From Flavobacteriaceae bacterium (lineage in GTDB: Bacteria; Bacteroidota; Bacteroidia; Flavobacteriales; Flavobacteriaceae): 64,000 bases of DNA. The notes under the pieces were generated by a model, which searched no databases, was not told the origin of the DNA, and worked only from the letters and a program-made list of their open reading frames with translations. Location of the stretch: positions 1-64,000 of the forward strand of contig JANQSO010000005.1 of NCBI GenBank assembly GCA_028284005.1. The letters run 5' to 3'. Each line of letters opens with the position of its first letter. The stretch's first letter is position 1. The position numbers and the translations under genes are program-made. Below, piece after piece: positions 8,129-16,836 of this stretch.

Positions 8129-9103
8129 ATGAATTCACACGCCTCAACACTATTGGATAACGCTTTCAAAAAAGATGTTTTTGAAGGCCTAACGCAGTAC
8201 CCTAAATATTTGTACTCCAAATATATTTATGATAAAGCCGGAGATAAGCTATTTCAGGATATTATGGAATTGCCGGAATATTACCTCACCAATAGCGAAT
8301 TGGAGATCCTATCGTTGTATAAAGATGAAATAGTTGATTTGTTCTATAAAAATGAAGAGAGTTTCGACCTTATTGAACTTGGTGCGGGAGATGGAAAGAA
8401 AACAAAAGTACTATTAAAGCACCTCGCCAAGAAAAAAATAGATTTTGTATACAAACCCATCGATATTAGCCAAAATGCGATCGATAACCTTTCGGAAGCT
8501 TTGGAAAAAGAGATCCCTAATGTAACTGTTAGAGGTGAAAAAGGAGAATACTTTGAAGTTTTGGAGCGTCTTCAATCTTTCAGCTCACGTAAAAAAATAA
8601 TTCTGGTCCTGGGGTCTAACATTGGTAATTTATTACATCCCCGGGCTATCGATTTTCTTACAAAGCTGAAGGATACCATGACACGTAACGACCTTCTTTT
8701 TATGGGGTTTGATCAGAAAAAAAACCCGCAAACAATTCTGGATGCCTATAATGACCCTGCCGGAATAACTGCGGCATTCAATAAAAACCTGTTAGTACGT
8801 ATTAATCGTGAATTAGGTGGAGATTTTGAAACTGAAAAATTTAAACATTGGGAGCTATATGATCCTGAGACCGGTACCGCGAAAAGTTATTTGATCGCTA
8901 CCGAAGCAATGAAAGTTACTATAGAAGCTTTGGAACTCACTATACATTTTGACCCCTGGGAAACCATCCATACGGAAATCTCTCAAAAGTATGATGAAAA
9001 AGTAATAAAGTGGCTTGCAAAAGAATCGGGATTAGAAATTGAAACGTCTTTCAAAGACCGTAATGCATATTATACAGACTACATTTTTAGAAAAAAACTA
9101 TGA
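8129..9103 (+). CDS. egtD: L-histidine N-alpha-methyltransferase
   Basis: Transfers three methyl groups from S-adenosylmethionine to the alpha-amino group of histidine, giving hercynine, the EgtB substrate. The 324-residue length matches the family (about 320). Visible motifs: KYLYSKYIYDKAGDKLFQDI and PEYYLTNSELEIL of the N-terminal EgtD signature, the SAM-binding IELGAGDGKKTKVLL, the VLGSNIGNL block and the late LLFMGFDQKKNPQTILDAY. The stop overlaps the start of the DUF427 gene by four bases (ATGA), so egtB-egtD-DUF427 is a tight operon. Cytoplasmic. Confidence 0.94.
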   Translation: MNSHASTLLDNAFKKDVFEGLTQYPKYLYSKYIYDKAGDKLFQDIMELPEYYLTNSELEILSLYKDEIVDLFYKNEESFDLIELGAGDGKKTKVLLKHLAKKKIDFVYKPIDISQNAIDNLSEALEKEIPNVTVRGEKGEYFEVLERLQSFSSRKKIILVLGSNIGNLLHPRAIDFLTKLKDTMTRNDLLFMGFDQKKNPQTILDAYNDPAGITAAFNKNLLVRINRELGGDFETEKFKHWELYDPETGTAKSYLIATEAMKVTIEALELTIHFDPWETIHTEISQKYDEKVIKWLAKESGLEIETSFKDRNAYYTDYIFRKKL

Positions 9104-9381
9104 AAGCAATTTGGAACAATAAGGTTATCGCAGAAAGTAACGATACGGTTGTAATAGAAAACAATCACTACTTCCCTCCGGAAACCATTAATAAAGATTT
9201 TTTTAAAGAGAGTGACACCCATACACACTGTCCCTGGAAAGGTGAGGCTTCTTACTATTCTATAGATGTAGACGGGAAGGTAAATGCAGATGCTGCATGG
9301 TATTACCCAAAGACGTCACATCTTGCAAAGCCTATAGAAGGCTATATCGCTTTTTGGAAAGGGGTACAAATAGAAGAATGA
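9100..9381 (+). CDS. DUF427 domain protein of the egt operon
   Basis: Small 93-residue protein covering one complete DUF427 domain: KAIWNNKVIAESNDTVVIE, the NHYFPPETI stretch, THCPWKGEASYYSI and the closing AAWYYPKTSHLAKPIEGYIAFWKG. DUF427 proteins are often found beside egtBD genes in bacteria, but no biochemical function is firmly established to my knowledge. Start ATG overlaps the egtD stop, indicating translational coupling. It ends one base before the end of the convergent PLP-enzyme gene. A supporting role in thiohistidine metabolism is inference from context. Confidence 0.88.
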   Translation: MKAIWNNKVIAESNDTVVIENNHYFPPETINKDFFKESDTHTHCPWKGEASYYSIDVDGKVNADAAWYYPKTSHLAKPIEGYIAFWKGVQIEE

Positions 9382-9382
9382 T

Positions 9383-10456
9383 CTATAAAAACGAAATAAG
9401 CCTTTGCAAATCCTCTTCTGTATTATAAAAATGAAAGCTTACTCTAATTCCTTTGTCCCGTAAGGAACAAATGATATGGTTTTCTTTTAATTTCTGAAAT
9501 AATTTTGGGTCGCCTTTAATATTAAAAATGGCCGAGTGTTGGTTTCTGTTTAAAACCATATTTTCCAATAAACCCATTTCGGAAAATTTAATTTTCGCCT
9601 TTTGAGAAATCTCCGAAACTTTTTCAGAGATCGTTTCTATTCCAATTTTTTCTAAAAAGTAAAGAGATTGTTCCAGGCTTCCATAGTTAAGAGTATCTTG
9701 ATGCCCCGGCTCAAAGTGTTTCATAAAACCAATGTCATCACGTTTACTATAGATCGCTTCGGCAGAATTGAATCCAATTGTTGAAGGAAATATTTTGTGT
9801 TGCGCACTTTCTTTTACCATAAATATTCCATTGCCGTAACCCGCCAATAACCATTTATAACAACTGGCACCTAAAACATCCAGAGGGCTTTCGGAAAAAT
9901 TAAATTGTTCCGTTCCTAAATACTGCGTACCATCAGCTATTAATAATAAATTGGGGTGATATGCCTTAAGTTGTTTCAGAAAATCAAGGTCAATTTTAAT
10001 TCCATTCAGATATTGTACCATACTAAACACAAACACATCGGGTTGGTTCTTAACAACAGCTTCTTCAATATTTAACTCCAGGTTTTCATCAATTTTAGCA
10101 AAACAAACTTCAAAATCACGATCTTCAATAGGCCAGTTTGTAGATGGATAATCCTTTTCCAGTAATAAGACCTTTTGTTTTTTTGGCAAACCTTCTAATA
10201 GTGTATTATAGCCAAAAGAGAAATTAGGGATAAGTGAAATCTCATTTTCCTGAACTGAAAAAAACCGCCCTGCAGTCTTGCGAATACTTTTTAAATGGGT
10301 TCTGTGCTGGTCTCTAAAAACACTCCCCCCGTTCATTAAATCGATATCATATTGATGCCTCCAATCTATTAATGATCTTGACACCAGGCCACAAGAAGCA
10401 GTATTCAGGTAGGTGTATTGTGATAAAACAGGAAACTCTTTTTTTAAATCTTCCAT
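9383..10456 (-). CDS. Class V aminotransferase / cysteine desulfurase-like PLP enzyme
   Basis: Fold-type I PLP enzyme related to cysteine desulfurases and kynureninase-like proteins. Visible: YTYLNTASCGL at the N terminus, the PLP-aspartate block LLLIADGTQYLG, the Schiff-base lysine in LGASCYKWLLAGYG, and FEPGHQDTLNYGSLEQSL. I chose ATG 10456 (357 residues) over 10504 because a consensus -7 box TAATTTTG lies on the reverse strand at 10484-10477, downstream of the longer start. Convergent with the egt operon. It could be the C-S lyase (EgtE-like) that finishes ergothioneine synthesis, but this family has many activities and the strand differs, so that remains a hypothesis. Confidence 0.82.
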   Translation of the reverse strand: MEDLKKEFPVLSQYTYLNTASCGLVSRSLIDWRHQYDIDLMNGGSVFRDQHRTHLKSIRKTAGRFFSVQENEISLIPNFSFGYNTLLEGLPKKQKVLLLEKDYPSTNWPIEDRDFEVCFAKIDENLELNIEEAVVKNQPDVFVFSMVQYLNGIKIDLDFLKQLKAYHPNLLLIADGTQYLGTEQFNFSESPLDVLGASCYKWLLAGYGNGIFMVKESAQHKIFPSTIGFNSAEAIYSKRDDIGFMKHFEPGHQDTLNYGSLEQSLYFLEKIGIETISEKVSEISQKAKIKFSEMGLLENMVLNRNQHSAIFNIKGDPKLFQKLKENHIICSLRDKGIRVSFHFYNTEEDLQRLISFL

Positions 10457-10476
10457 AAGACGATGCGCTAAACGAT

Positions 10477-10484
10477 CAAAATTA
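10477..10484 (-). promoter_or_regulatory. Promoter -7 element of the PLP enzyme gene
   Basis: Read on the reverse strand the sequence is TAATTTTG, an exact match to TAnnTTTG, placed 20 bases upstream of the ATG at 10456. It supports the shorter start for that gene. Confidence 0.5.
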
Positions 10485-10518
10485 GGTATTTTTACAAGTG
10501 ACATAAAAGTAACTATCT

Positions 10519-10941
10519 ATGTTTTCAAAAACTAAAAAAACAGAAAGAATCGATCCGGAACAACGTGAGCAATACGAATATGCACGAGCTCGAATTAGGC
10601 AGAAAAAGGGATTGATGCGACATTTCATTGTATTCCTGGTAGGTTCTGTCCTGCTTATTATAATCAATCCTGTTTTAGGTATTGGCGATGATTTTTTTAT
10701 AAAGAATTGGTTTGTTTGGGCAATTTTAATTTGGGTATTTCTGTTTTTAATTCATGTGTTCAATGTATTTATTATGAAGAGGTTCATGGGGAAAGAATGG
10801 GAAGACAGACAGCTCGAAAAACTAAAATTGAAACAAGAAAAAAGGATAAGCGAACTTCAAAAACAAGTTGACAAAGAAATACAATCTCAGGAAGTAAAAA
10901 AAAACGATCCACACAACCCCTTACCTCCAAAAACAGAATGA
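10519..10941 (+). CDS. 2TM-domain membrane protein
   Basis: 140-residue protein of the Bacteroidota 2TM family: a charged N-terminal segment (RARIRQKKGLMRHFIVFLVG), two transmembrane helices at roughly residues 32-52 and 62-88 (LLIIINPVLGIG and WAILIWVFLFLIHVFNVF), and a cytosolic lysine/glutamate-rich C-terminal helix (WEDRQLEKLKLKQEKRISEL). Such domains are also found fused to histidine kinases, where they act as membrane anchors; the role of the stand-alone form is unknown. Its last four bases overlap the start of folA (ATGA), so the two are translationally coupled. Confidence 0.8.
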   Translation: MFSKTKKTERIDPEQREQYEYARARIRQKKGLMRHFIVFLVGSVLLIIINPVLGIGDDFFIKNWFVWAILIWVFLFLIHVFNVFIMKRFMGKEWEDRQLEKLKLKQEKRISELQKQVDKEIQSQEVKKNDPHNPLPPKTE

Positions 10942-11420
10942 TCACTATAATCGCTGCAGCTGGTGAAAACAATGAACTGGGCAAGAACAATGACCTGGTT
11001 TGGCATTTGCCGGATGATTTTAAACGTTTTAAACAACTCACTACAAGCCACCATATCATTATGGGGCGTAAGACCTTCGAGTCGTTTCCAAAGCCTCTTC
11101 CCAATAGGACACATCTTGTCATTACACGTAATACAGATTACCAAAAAGAAGGTGCCGTTGTCATCCACAGTATGGAGGAAGCATTGCAAATCGCCAAAGG
11201 AGATGCCCAGCCTTTTATTATTGGCGGAGGAGAGATCTATAAGATAGGACTTGAATTTGCAGATAAAATTGAACTTACACGTGTTCACGGAACTTTTGAC
11301 GCAGACACATTCTTCCCGGAGATCCCTTCGGAAAAATGGCAATTAATCACAGAAGTATATCACGAAAAAGACGAGCGTCACAAGTACGCTTTTACATACC
11401 AAACCTGGTTAAAAAAATAG
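10938..11420 (+). CDS. folA: Dihydrofolate reductase
   Basis: Reduces dihydrofolate to tetrahydrofolate with NADPH, closing the cycle with thymidylate synthase. The 160-residue product is full length: MITIIAAAGENNELGKNNDLVWHLP start with the substrate-binding acidic residue in the LPDDFKRFKQLT block, MGRKTFESF, the NADPH-binding region around HLVITRNTDY, then FIIGGGEIYK and the C-terminal ADTFFPEI strand. The start overlaps the 2TM gene stop. All catalytic blocks are intact, so it should be active and the normal target of antifolates. Confidence 0.97.
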   Translation: MITIIAAAGENNELGKNNDLVWHLPDDFKRFKQLTTSHHIIMGRKTFESFPKPLPNRTHLVITRNTDYQKEGAVVIHSMEEALQIAKGDAQPFIIGGGEIYKIGLEFADKIELTRVHGTFDADTFFPEIPSEKWQLITEVYHEKDERHKYAFTYQTWLKK

Positions 11421-11445
11421 TTTAGTATTGAAGAACTCTCCATAG

Positions 11446-12291
11446 ATGAATGCTTTTCTTCAAAAAATCTCTGCAACTCATGATCTCAATCTATTAGAGG
11501 CAAGGCCATTGTCAGGAGGTGATATCAATGAAGTCTTTTTATTGAAAAGTACTTCTCAAAATTATGTAGTGAAGATAAATAACGCAGATAGGTTTCCCGG
11601 AATGTTTAAAGTGGAAGCCAAAGGTTTACAGCTTTTAAATTTAACTTGCAGTTTTAAAATTCCACAAGTAATTGCATACGGAACAATTGAAAACTCTTCT
11701 TATTTGCTTTTGGAATACATTCCAACAGGAAGCCCTTCTCAGAGTTTTTGGGATGTATTTGGTGAAAATTTAGTCAAGCTACACAAAACAACACAGCAAA
11801 ATTTTGGGTTGGACCACAACAACTATATAGGAAGTTTGGTGCAATATAACACTTCGGAATCTTCTGCTTCAGAATTTTATATTAATCAGCGTTTGGCACC
11901 ACAGTTTAAACTCGCACATGATCAAGGTTATCAATTTTCCGGTTTGGATGCTTTTTTTAGAAATATTACGGAAATCATCCCTAACGAGAGCCCTTCTTTG
12001 GTTCATGGAGATCTATGGAGCGGAAATTACCTGGTTTCAGCACAAGGTGAACCGGTTCTTATTGATCCGGCAGTTGCATTTGCTCCTCGTGAAATGGATC
12101 TGGCCATGATGCGGTTATTTGGAGGGTTTTCCAATGAAGTCTTTTTAATTTACAATCAACTTTTTCCTTTACCACAAGACTGGGAAAAACGAATTCCTTT
12201 ATGGCAATTGTATTATATCCTGGTGCATCTTAATTTATTTGGCAGCGGTTATTTATCGCAAACCAAGTCGATTATCAGTCAATTTTCATAG
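11446..12291 (+). CDS. Fructosamine/ketosamine-3-kinase family protein
   Basis: Small-molecule kinase of the protein-kinase-like fold that phosphorylates sugar adducts on proteins or free ketosamines as part of deglycation. The 281-residue product has the N-terminal LSGGDINEVFLLK glycine-rich stretch, the lysine block NYVVKINNA, and the catalytic loop LVHGDLWSGNYLV with Asp as base, followed by PVLIDPAVAFAPREMDLAM, which supplies the metal-binding aspartate. Length is normal for bacterial members (about 285). It stands between folA and fabD with 25 and 36 base gaps, so it may be cotranscribed with folA; fabD has its own promoter box. The physiological substrate is unknown. Confidence 0.9.
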   Translation: MNAFLQKISATHDLNLLEARPLSGGDINEVFLLKSTSQNYVVKINNADRFPGMFKVEAKGLQLLNLTCSFKIPQVIAYGTIENSSYLLLEYIPTGSPSQSFWDVFGENLVKLHKTTQQNFGLDHNNYIGSLVQYNTSESSASEFYINQRLAPQFKLAHDQGYQFSGLDAFFRNITEIIPNESPSLVHGDLWSGNYLVSAQGEPVLIDPAVAFAPREMDLAMMRLFGGFSNEVFLIYNQLFPLPQDWEKRIPLWQLYYILVHLNLFGSGYLSQTKSIISQFS

Positions 12292-12300
12292 AATTAGTTT

Positions 12301-12308
12301 TATTTTTG
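12301..12308 (+). promoter_or_regulatory. Promoter -7 element of fabD
   Basis: TATTTTTG matches TAnnTTTG exactly and lies 20 bases upstream of the fabD ATG at 12328, the usual distance for a short flavobacterial leader. Confidence 0.6.
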
Positions 12309-12327
12309 CACTACTAAATAACAAAAC

Positions 12328-13209
12328 ATGAAAGCATATTTATTTCCCGGACAGGGAGCTCAGTTTACAGGAATGGGGTTAGATCTCTTTGAAGCTTCTA
12401 CCAAAGCCAAAGATCTTTTTAACCATGCAAATGAAGTGTTAGGTTTCGACATTACTAAAATCATGTTCGAAGGTACTGCCGATGAGCTAAAGGAAACCAA
12501 AGTGACGCAACCTGCCATTTTCTTACATTCTACCATCCTTGCCGAAGTAATGGGTAATTCTTTTCAACCCAATATGGTTGCAGGCCATTCTTTGGGAGAG
12601 ATCTCGGCTTTAGTAGCTAACAGAACCATTGCTTTTAGTGATGGGCTACAGCTTGTGTATAAACGTGCTTTGGCAATGCAAAAAGCGTGTGAACTAGCAC
12701 CTTCAACCATGGCGGCAGTTTTAGGGTTGGATGATTCTGTTGTAGAGACTATTTGCGAGAATACCCCCGGAATTGTGGTAGCTGCCAATTACAACTGCCC
12801 GGGCCAATTAGTAATTAGTGGAGAGATCGAAGCTGTCAACAATGCATGTGAAGCTTTAAAAGAAGCCGGAGCACGCCGTGCTTTATTATTACCGGTAGGT
12901 GGCGCATTCCATAGCCCGTTGATGGAGCCAGCAAGGGAAGAACTGGCTGCTGCTATTGAAAATACCCAATTTACAGAACCTGCCTGTCCCATCTATCAAA
13001 ACGTTAGTACTTTTGCGGTAACAGATCCCGGCGAAATTAAAGCGAATCTCATATCTCAATTAACTGCTCCTGTTAAATGGACACAAAGTATCCAAAACAT
13101 AATAAAAGACGGTGCAACACATTTTATTGAAGTTGGCCCCGGAAATGTTTTACAGGGACTGGTAAAGAAAATTAATAGGGAAGTAGAAACAGAGAAAGCC
13201 TCTTTATAA
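12328..13209 (+). CDS. fabD: Malonyl-CoA:ACP transacylase
   Basis: Moves the malonyl group from coenzyme A to acyl carrier protein, supplying the elongation unit of type II fatty-acid synthesis. The 293-residue product starts YLFPGQGAQFTGMG, carries the nucleophilic serine in VAGHSLGEISALV, the arginine block YKRALAMQKA, the catalytic histidine region LPVGGAFHSPLMEPA and the late HFIEVGPGNVLQGLVKKI. Length and motifs are typical for stand-alone FabD. It has its own promoter box and is closed by a strong terminator; no other fab gene is near. Confidence 0.97.
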   Translation: MKAYLFPGQGAQFTGMGLDLFEASTKAKDLFNHANEVLGFDITKIMFEGTADELKETKVTQPAIFLHSTILAEVMGNSFQPNMVAGHSLGEISALVANRTIAFSDGLQLVYKRALAMQKACELAPSTMAAVLGLDDSVVETICENTPGIVVAANYNCPGQLVISGEIEAVNNACEALKEAGARRALLLPVGGAFHSPLMEPAREELAAAIENTQFTEPACPIYQNVSTFAVTDPGEIKANLISQLTAPVKWTQSIQNIIKDGATHFIEVGPGNVLQGLVKKINREVETEKASL

Positions 13210-13212
13210 AAT

Positions 13213-13240
13213 AAAACCCGGACATCTGTCCGGGTTTTAT
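13213..13240. terminator. Bidirectional terminator between fabD and amidohydrolase
   Basis: Perfect 12-base stem AAAACCCGGACA / TGTCCGGGTTTT with a two-base loop, followed by T-rich sequence on both strands. It separates two convergent genes and can serve both. Confidence 0.85.
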
Positions 13241-13263
13241 TTTTATCCCTAAAAAGATGATGA

Positions 13264-14547
13264 TCAGGGTTGTTTGTAAACAACACCCTCTTTCATCACA
13301 AATATTACATTTTCCATAGTATGGATATTTTGTGTCGGGTCTTCATCTACAGCAACAATGTCTGCCAAAAATCCTGAAGTGAGTTGACCCAATTCATTTT
13401 CCATTTCCAGTAATTTCGCATTGGTAATGGTTGCAGATTGAAGAGTTTCCATAGGAGGCATTCCCGCTTCTACCATATAACCAAATTCTTTTCCGTTCTC
13501 TCCATGAGGAAATACGCCTGCATCAGTACCAAAAGCAATATTGACGCCTTCTTTATATGCCATAGCATACATTCCCTGGATCTTGGACCCTATTTCTAAA
13601 GCCTTCGGAACAATAATAGCAGGATAAAACCCTTTAACTTTCGCCTTCTCAGCAACATATTTTCCTGCTGTAATGGTTGGCACCAAATACGTACCATATT
13701 GCTTCATTAAAGCAGCAGTTTCCTTATCCATTAAAGAACCATGTTCAATAGTGCTGACACCGGCTCTTATGGCGCGTTGCATACCTTCGATCCCGTGTGC
13801 ATGTGCAGCCACTTTCATACCATAGTCTTTTGCTGCAGTTACCACAGCATTCACTTCTTCCTGGGTAAATTGTGGGTTTTGCCCGTTCTTCGCAACACTT
13901 AAAACTCCTCCGGTTGCGGTGATCTTGATCCAATCGGCACCATTTTTATAACGTTGGCGTACGGCTTTGTAAGCATCATCGGCACTATTCACGACTCCTT
14001 CTTTTGGCCCCGGATCTCCCATCAGCTCTTTTTTCCTTCCATTGGAAGGATCCGCATGGCCTCCTGTAGTCCCTAAAGCCTTTTCTGCAGTAAAAATTCG
14101 CGGTCCCGGCACTTTACCTTTGGCAATGGCATTTCTAAGTGCAACGTTTACGCCACTGCCTCCCAAGTCGCGAACCGTAGTAAATCCGGCCATAAGTGTA
14201 CGTTTCGCAAAATTGGCAGCATTGAAAGCCACATCTGCATCGTTCAAAGTAAACCGTTCCAAATAGCGATTGGGATTGGTTTCCCCTTCAATATGCACAT
14301 GCATGTCTATTAGACCGGGAAGTACCGTCTTGGTCTTTAGATCAATGACTTTATCGTTTTGCCCGGGAGAAGAAAAGCCATCTTCTACCCGAAGGATCTT
14401 TTTTCCCGAAACAACAATTGTCTTGTTGGTAAGAACTTTACCGTTTTTGGTATCGATAATTTTTCCACACTGTAATAAGGTTTCCTGTGCTTTAACTCCA
14501 AAGCAAATACACAACAACGCAATAATGAGTACATTTTTCTTAATCAT
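13264..14547 (-). CDS. Exported metal-dependent amidohydrolase
   Basis: 427-residue member of the imidazolonepropionase/Xaa-Pro-dipeptidase-like branch of the amidohydrolase superfamily. Signal peptide (MIKKNVLIIALLCICFGVKAQ), then the metal-binding DMHVHIEGE, a candidate carboxylated lysine in DWIKITATGGVLS, histidines in KVAAHAHGIEGM and STIEHGSLMD, and the aspartate in IAFGTDAGVFPHG. All metal ligands are present, so it should be catalytic, probably in the periplasm; the substrate (cyclic imide, dipeptide or similar) cannot be read. Its start overlaps the galE stop by four bases, an unexpected coupling of an exported hydrolase with a sugar-nucleotide gene. Confidence 0.88.
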   Translation of the reverse strand: MIKKNVLIIALLCICFGVKAQETLLQCGKIIDTKNGKVLTNKTIVVSGKKILRVEDGFSSPGQNDKVIDLKTKTVLPGLIDMHVHIEGETNPNRYLERFTLNDADVAFNAANFAKRTLMAGFTTVRDLGGSGVNVALRNAIAKGKVPGPRIFTAEKALGTTGGHADPSNGRKKELMGDPGPKEGVVNSADDAYKAVRQRYKNGADWIKITATGGVLSVAKNGQNPQFTQEEVNAVVTAAKDYGMKVAAHAHGIEGMQRAIRAGVSTIEHGSLMDKETAALMKQYGTYLVPTITAGKYVAEKAKVKGFYPAIIVPKALEIGSKIQGMYAMAYKEGVNIAFGTDAGVFPHGENGKEFGYMVEAGMPPMETLQSATITNAKLLEMENELGQLTSGFLADIVAVDEDPTQNIHTMENVIFVMKEGVVYKQP

Positions 14548-15563
14548 AACTTTCTAACTTTTTGTTCCCACTTCCATGCAGAAGAGAGAGCATCTTCGAT
14601 TGTCTTTTCAGCTTTCCAGCCTAAAACATGATTGGCTTTAGCTGTATCTGCATACACAGAGATCACATCTCCGGGGCGTCTTCCTACAATCCTGTAATTT
14701 ATTTTTTGGCTGGTAACTTTTTTAAAGGTTTGAACTACTTCCAATACTGAACTCCCTTTTCCGGTACCCAAATTGAAAATTTCAAAATTTGATTCATTCT
14801 TTCCAAGAAGCAGCCGTTGCAGAGCCACAACATGGGCCTTGGCAAGATCCACAACATGAATATAATCACGAATGCAGCTACCGTCTGGTGTTGGGTAATC
14901 ATCTCCAAAGACCAGAAGCTCATCGCGTAACCCGGCTGCAGTTTGCGTAATAAAGGGCACTAAATTTTGTGGAACCCCTACCGGAAGTTCGCCAATTTCA
15001 GCGGTATGGTGAGCTCCAATAGGGTTGAAATAACGTAATGAAATTGACTTCATTTTTGATACAGCGCAAGTATCAATAATTATTTCTTCACTAATCTGTT
15101 TTGTATTTCCATAAGGTGAAATTGCAGCTTTTACCGGAGCATTTTCAGTGATAGGTAATGTATCCGGTTCTCCATAAACCGTACAGGAAGAGCTAAAAAT
15201 AAAGTTTTCTACCCGGTGTGCTTTGCATTCCTGAAGTAAATACACAAGCGTATTGATATTATTCTCATAGTACAATAACGGATTCTCCACACTTTCTCCA
15301 ACTGCTTTACTGGCTGCAAAATGAATAACTCCCGTAATGCCTTCGTTCTTTAGAAAAAAATCTGCTACATCTGCTTTATTCCGAAGGTCTAGTTTTTCAA
15401 AAGCAGGAGATTTTCCGGTAATGTTTGTAATCCCATCCAATACATCAATTGTTGAATTGGAAAGATCGTCTATGATTACTACTTCAAAGCCTGCATTTTG
15501 TAATTCGACCACTGTATGTGAGCCAATATATCCTAAGCCGCCTGTAACCAGTATTTTTTTCAT
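14544..15563 (-). CDS. galE: UDP-glucose 4-epimerase
   Basis: Short-chain dehydrogenase-type epimerase interconverting UDP-glucose and UDP-galactose (or N-acetyl forms) for surface polysaccharides. The 339-residue product has the NAD-binding VTGGLGYIGSHTVVELQ, the DLSNS block, FAASKAVGESV, the catalytic region SSSCTVYGEP with the YGNTK tyrosine/lysine pair about 25 residues on, SLRYFNPIGAH, and the C-terminal GRRPGDV. It starts one base inside the stop of the upstream aminotransferase (TAATG) and overlaps the downstream amidohydrolase (ATGA), so all three are translationally coupled. Substrate preference between UDP-Glc and UDP-GlcNAc is not decidable here. Confidence 0.95.
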   Translation of the reverse strand: MKKILVTGGLGYIGSHTVVELQNAGFEVVIIDDLSNSTIDVLDGITNITGKSPAFEKLDLRNKADVADFFLKNEGITGVIHFAASKAVGESVENPLLYYENNINTLVYLLQECKAHRVENFIFSSSCTVYGEPDTLPITENAPVKAAISPYGNTKQISEEIIIDTCAVSKMKSISLRYFNPIGAHHTAEIGELPVGVPQNLVPFITQTAAGLRDELLVFGDDYPTPDGSCIRDYIHVVDLAKAHVVALQRLLLGKNESNFEIFNLGTGKGSSVLEVVQTFKKVTSQKINYRIVGRRPGDVISVYADTAKANHVLGWKAEKTIEDALSSAWKWEQKVRKL

Positions 15564-16723
15564 TATCGGGTAACGAACTTTATAACAGTTTTTGTAATGA
15601 ATTCGATTTGCTCATCATCTAATTCCGTATGCATAGGCAATGAAATTACTTCATTCACCAATTGGTTGGTCACAACAAAATCTGCTTCATTATAGCGCTC
15701 GTCCAGATATGCTTTTTGTAAATGCAATGGTATGGGATAATACACTCCACACGGAATACCATTCTCATTCAAGTGCTTTACCAACGCATCACGGTCTGTA
15801 TCTATAACTCTAAGGGTATATTGATGAAATACATGGCAATCACACGAATCACAGGCTGAATCACCTCCCGCGTTACAAAAATTGGTAGGTGTAATAATGT
15901 TTTTAATACCGGAAAAAGCTTGCGTATATTTTTCAGCTGCCTTTCTACGAGCTTCATTGTAAGCATCCAAATGAGGTAATTTTGCTCGTAAAATAGTTGC
16001 TTGTAATGAATCCAGGCGCGAATTAACACCTACCACATCATGGTGGTAACGCACATACATTCCATGATTTACAATTCCACGAATGGTATGTGCCAAATCA
16101 TCATCATTAGTAAATATAGCTCCCCCGTCTCCATAGCAACCTAAATTTTTTGATGGAAAAAAAGAGGTCGAAGCTACATGGCCAATGGTCCCGGCTTTCT
16201 TTTTTGAACCATCCTTACTTGTATACGTGGCTCCTATACCCTGAGCATTATCCTCAATTACATATAAATTATGCGCATTTGCAATTTCCATAATAGCATC
16301 CATGTCTGCTACAAGGCCAAACAAATGTATAGGCACAATTGCTTTAGTTCTTGGAGTTATTGCTTTTTTTATGGCTTCAACATCTATATTGAAATTAACA
16401 GGATCCACATCAACCAAAACAGGTGTAAGTCCTAACAATGCTATTACTTCAACGGTAGCCGCAAAAGTAAAATCTGCCGTGATCACTTCATCGCCGGGTT
16501 GTAATCCCAGTCCCATCATGGCAATTTGCAATGCATCTGTCCCATTGGCGCAAGGGATCACATGCTTTACTCCCAGATAAGTTTCCAACTCCTCCTGGAA
16601 TTGATGCACTTCCGGCCCATTGATAAATGCAGTAGATTCTATCACATCGATCACCGACGCATTTACCCTGTCCTTTATATGTTCATACTGACCTTTTAGG
16701 TCGACCATTTGAATTTTTTTCAT
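15563..16723 (-). CDS. DegT/DnrJ/EryC1-type sugar aminotransferase
   Basis: PLP-dependent aminotransferase of nucleotide sugars used in LPS or capsule. In 386 residues: MVDLKGQYEHIKD start, the FINGPEVHQFQEELETYLG block, NGTDALQIAMMGLGLQPGDE, the VIEDNAQGIGATY aspartate stretch and the Schiff-base lysine in FFPSKNLGCYGDGGA. A cysteine-rich insert (CNAGGDSACDSCDC, residues about 280-293) interrupts the C-terminal part; I have seen similar inserts as a family feature of WbpE/WlbC-like enzymes in flavobacteria but cannot verify it. First gene of the reverse operon with galE; it diverges from waaA, which fits a role in surface glycans. Confidence 0.88.
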   Translation of the reverse strand: MKKIQMVDLKGQYEHIKDRVNASVIDVIESTAFINGPEVHQFQEELETYLGVKHVIPCANGTDALQIAMMGLGLQPGDEVITADFTFAATVEVIALLGLTPVLVDVDPVNFNIDVEAIKKAITPRTKAIVPIHLFGLVADMDAIMEIANAHNLYVIEDNAQGIGATYTSKDGSKKKAGTIGHVASTSFFPSKNLGCYGDGGAIFTNDDDLAHTIRGIVNHGMYVRYHHDVVGVNSRLDSLQATILRAKLPHLDAYNEARRKAAEKYTQAFSGIKNIITPTNFCNAGGDSACDSCDCHVFHQYTLRVIDTDRDALVKHLNENGIPCGVYYPIPLHLQKAYLDERYNEADFVVTNQLVNEVISLPMHTELDDEQIEFITKTVIKFVTR

Positions 16724-16836
16724 ATACTTTGCTGAAGAAATTGTTATTATTAACTTCCGGTAAAACTACAAAAATTGAAAACGGCAAACAATGTAATTAC
16801 ATAAAGAAGCGTATTTTAGCATTTCAGTATTCATTC

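Noticed and set aside
9383..10456. Confident naming of the PLP enzyme as EgtE or as cysteine desulfurase
   Set aside because: Class V enzymes cover many reactions and the gene is on the opposite strand from egtBD; context alone is not enough.
16729..16836. N-terminal extension of waaA from TTG 16729
   Set aside because: The extra 36 residues are not typical for the family and place residues before the membrane anchor; ATG 16837 fits the usual start.
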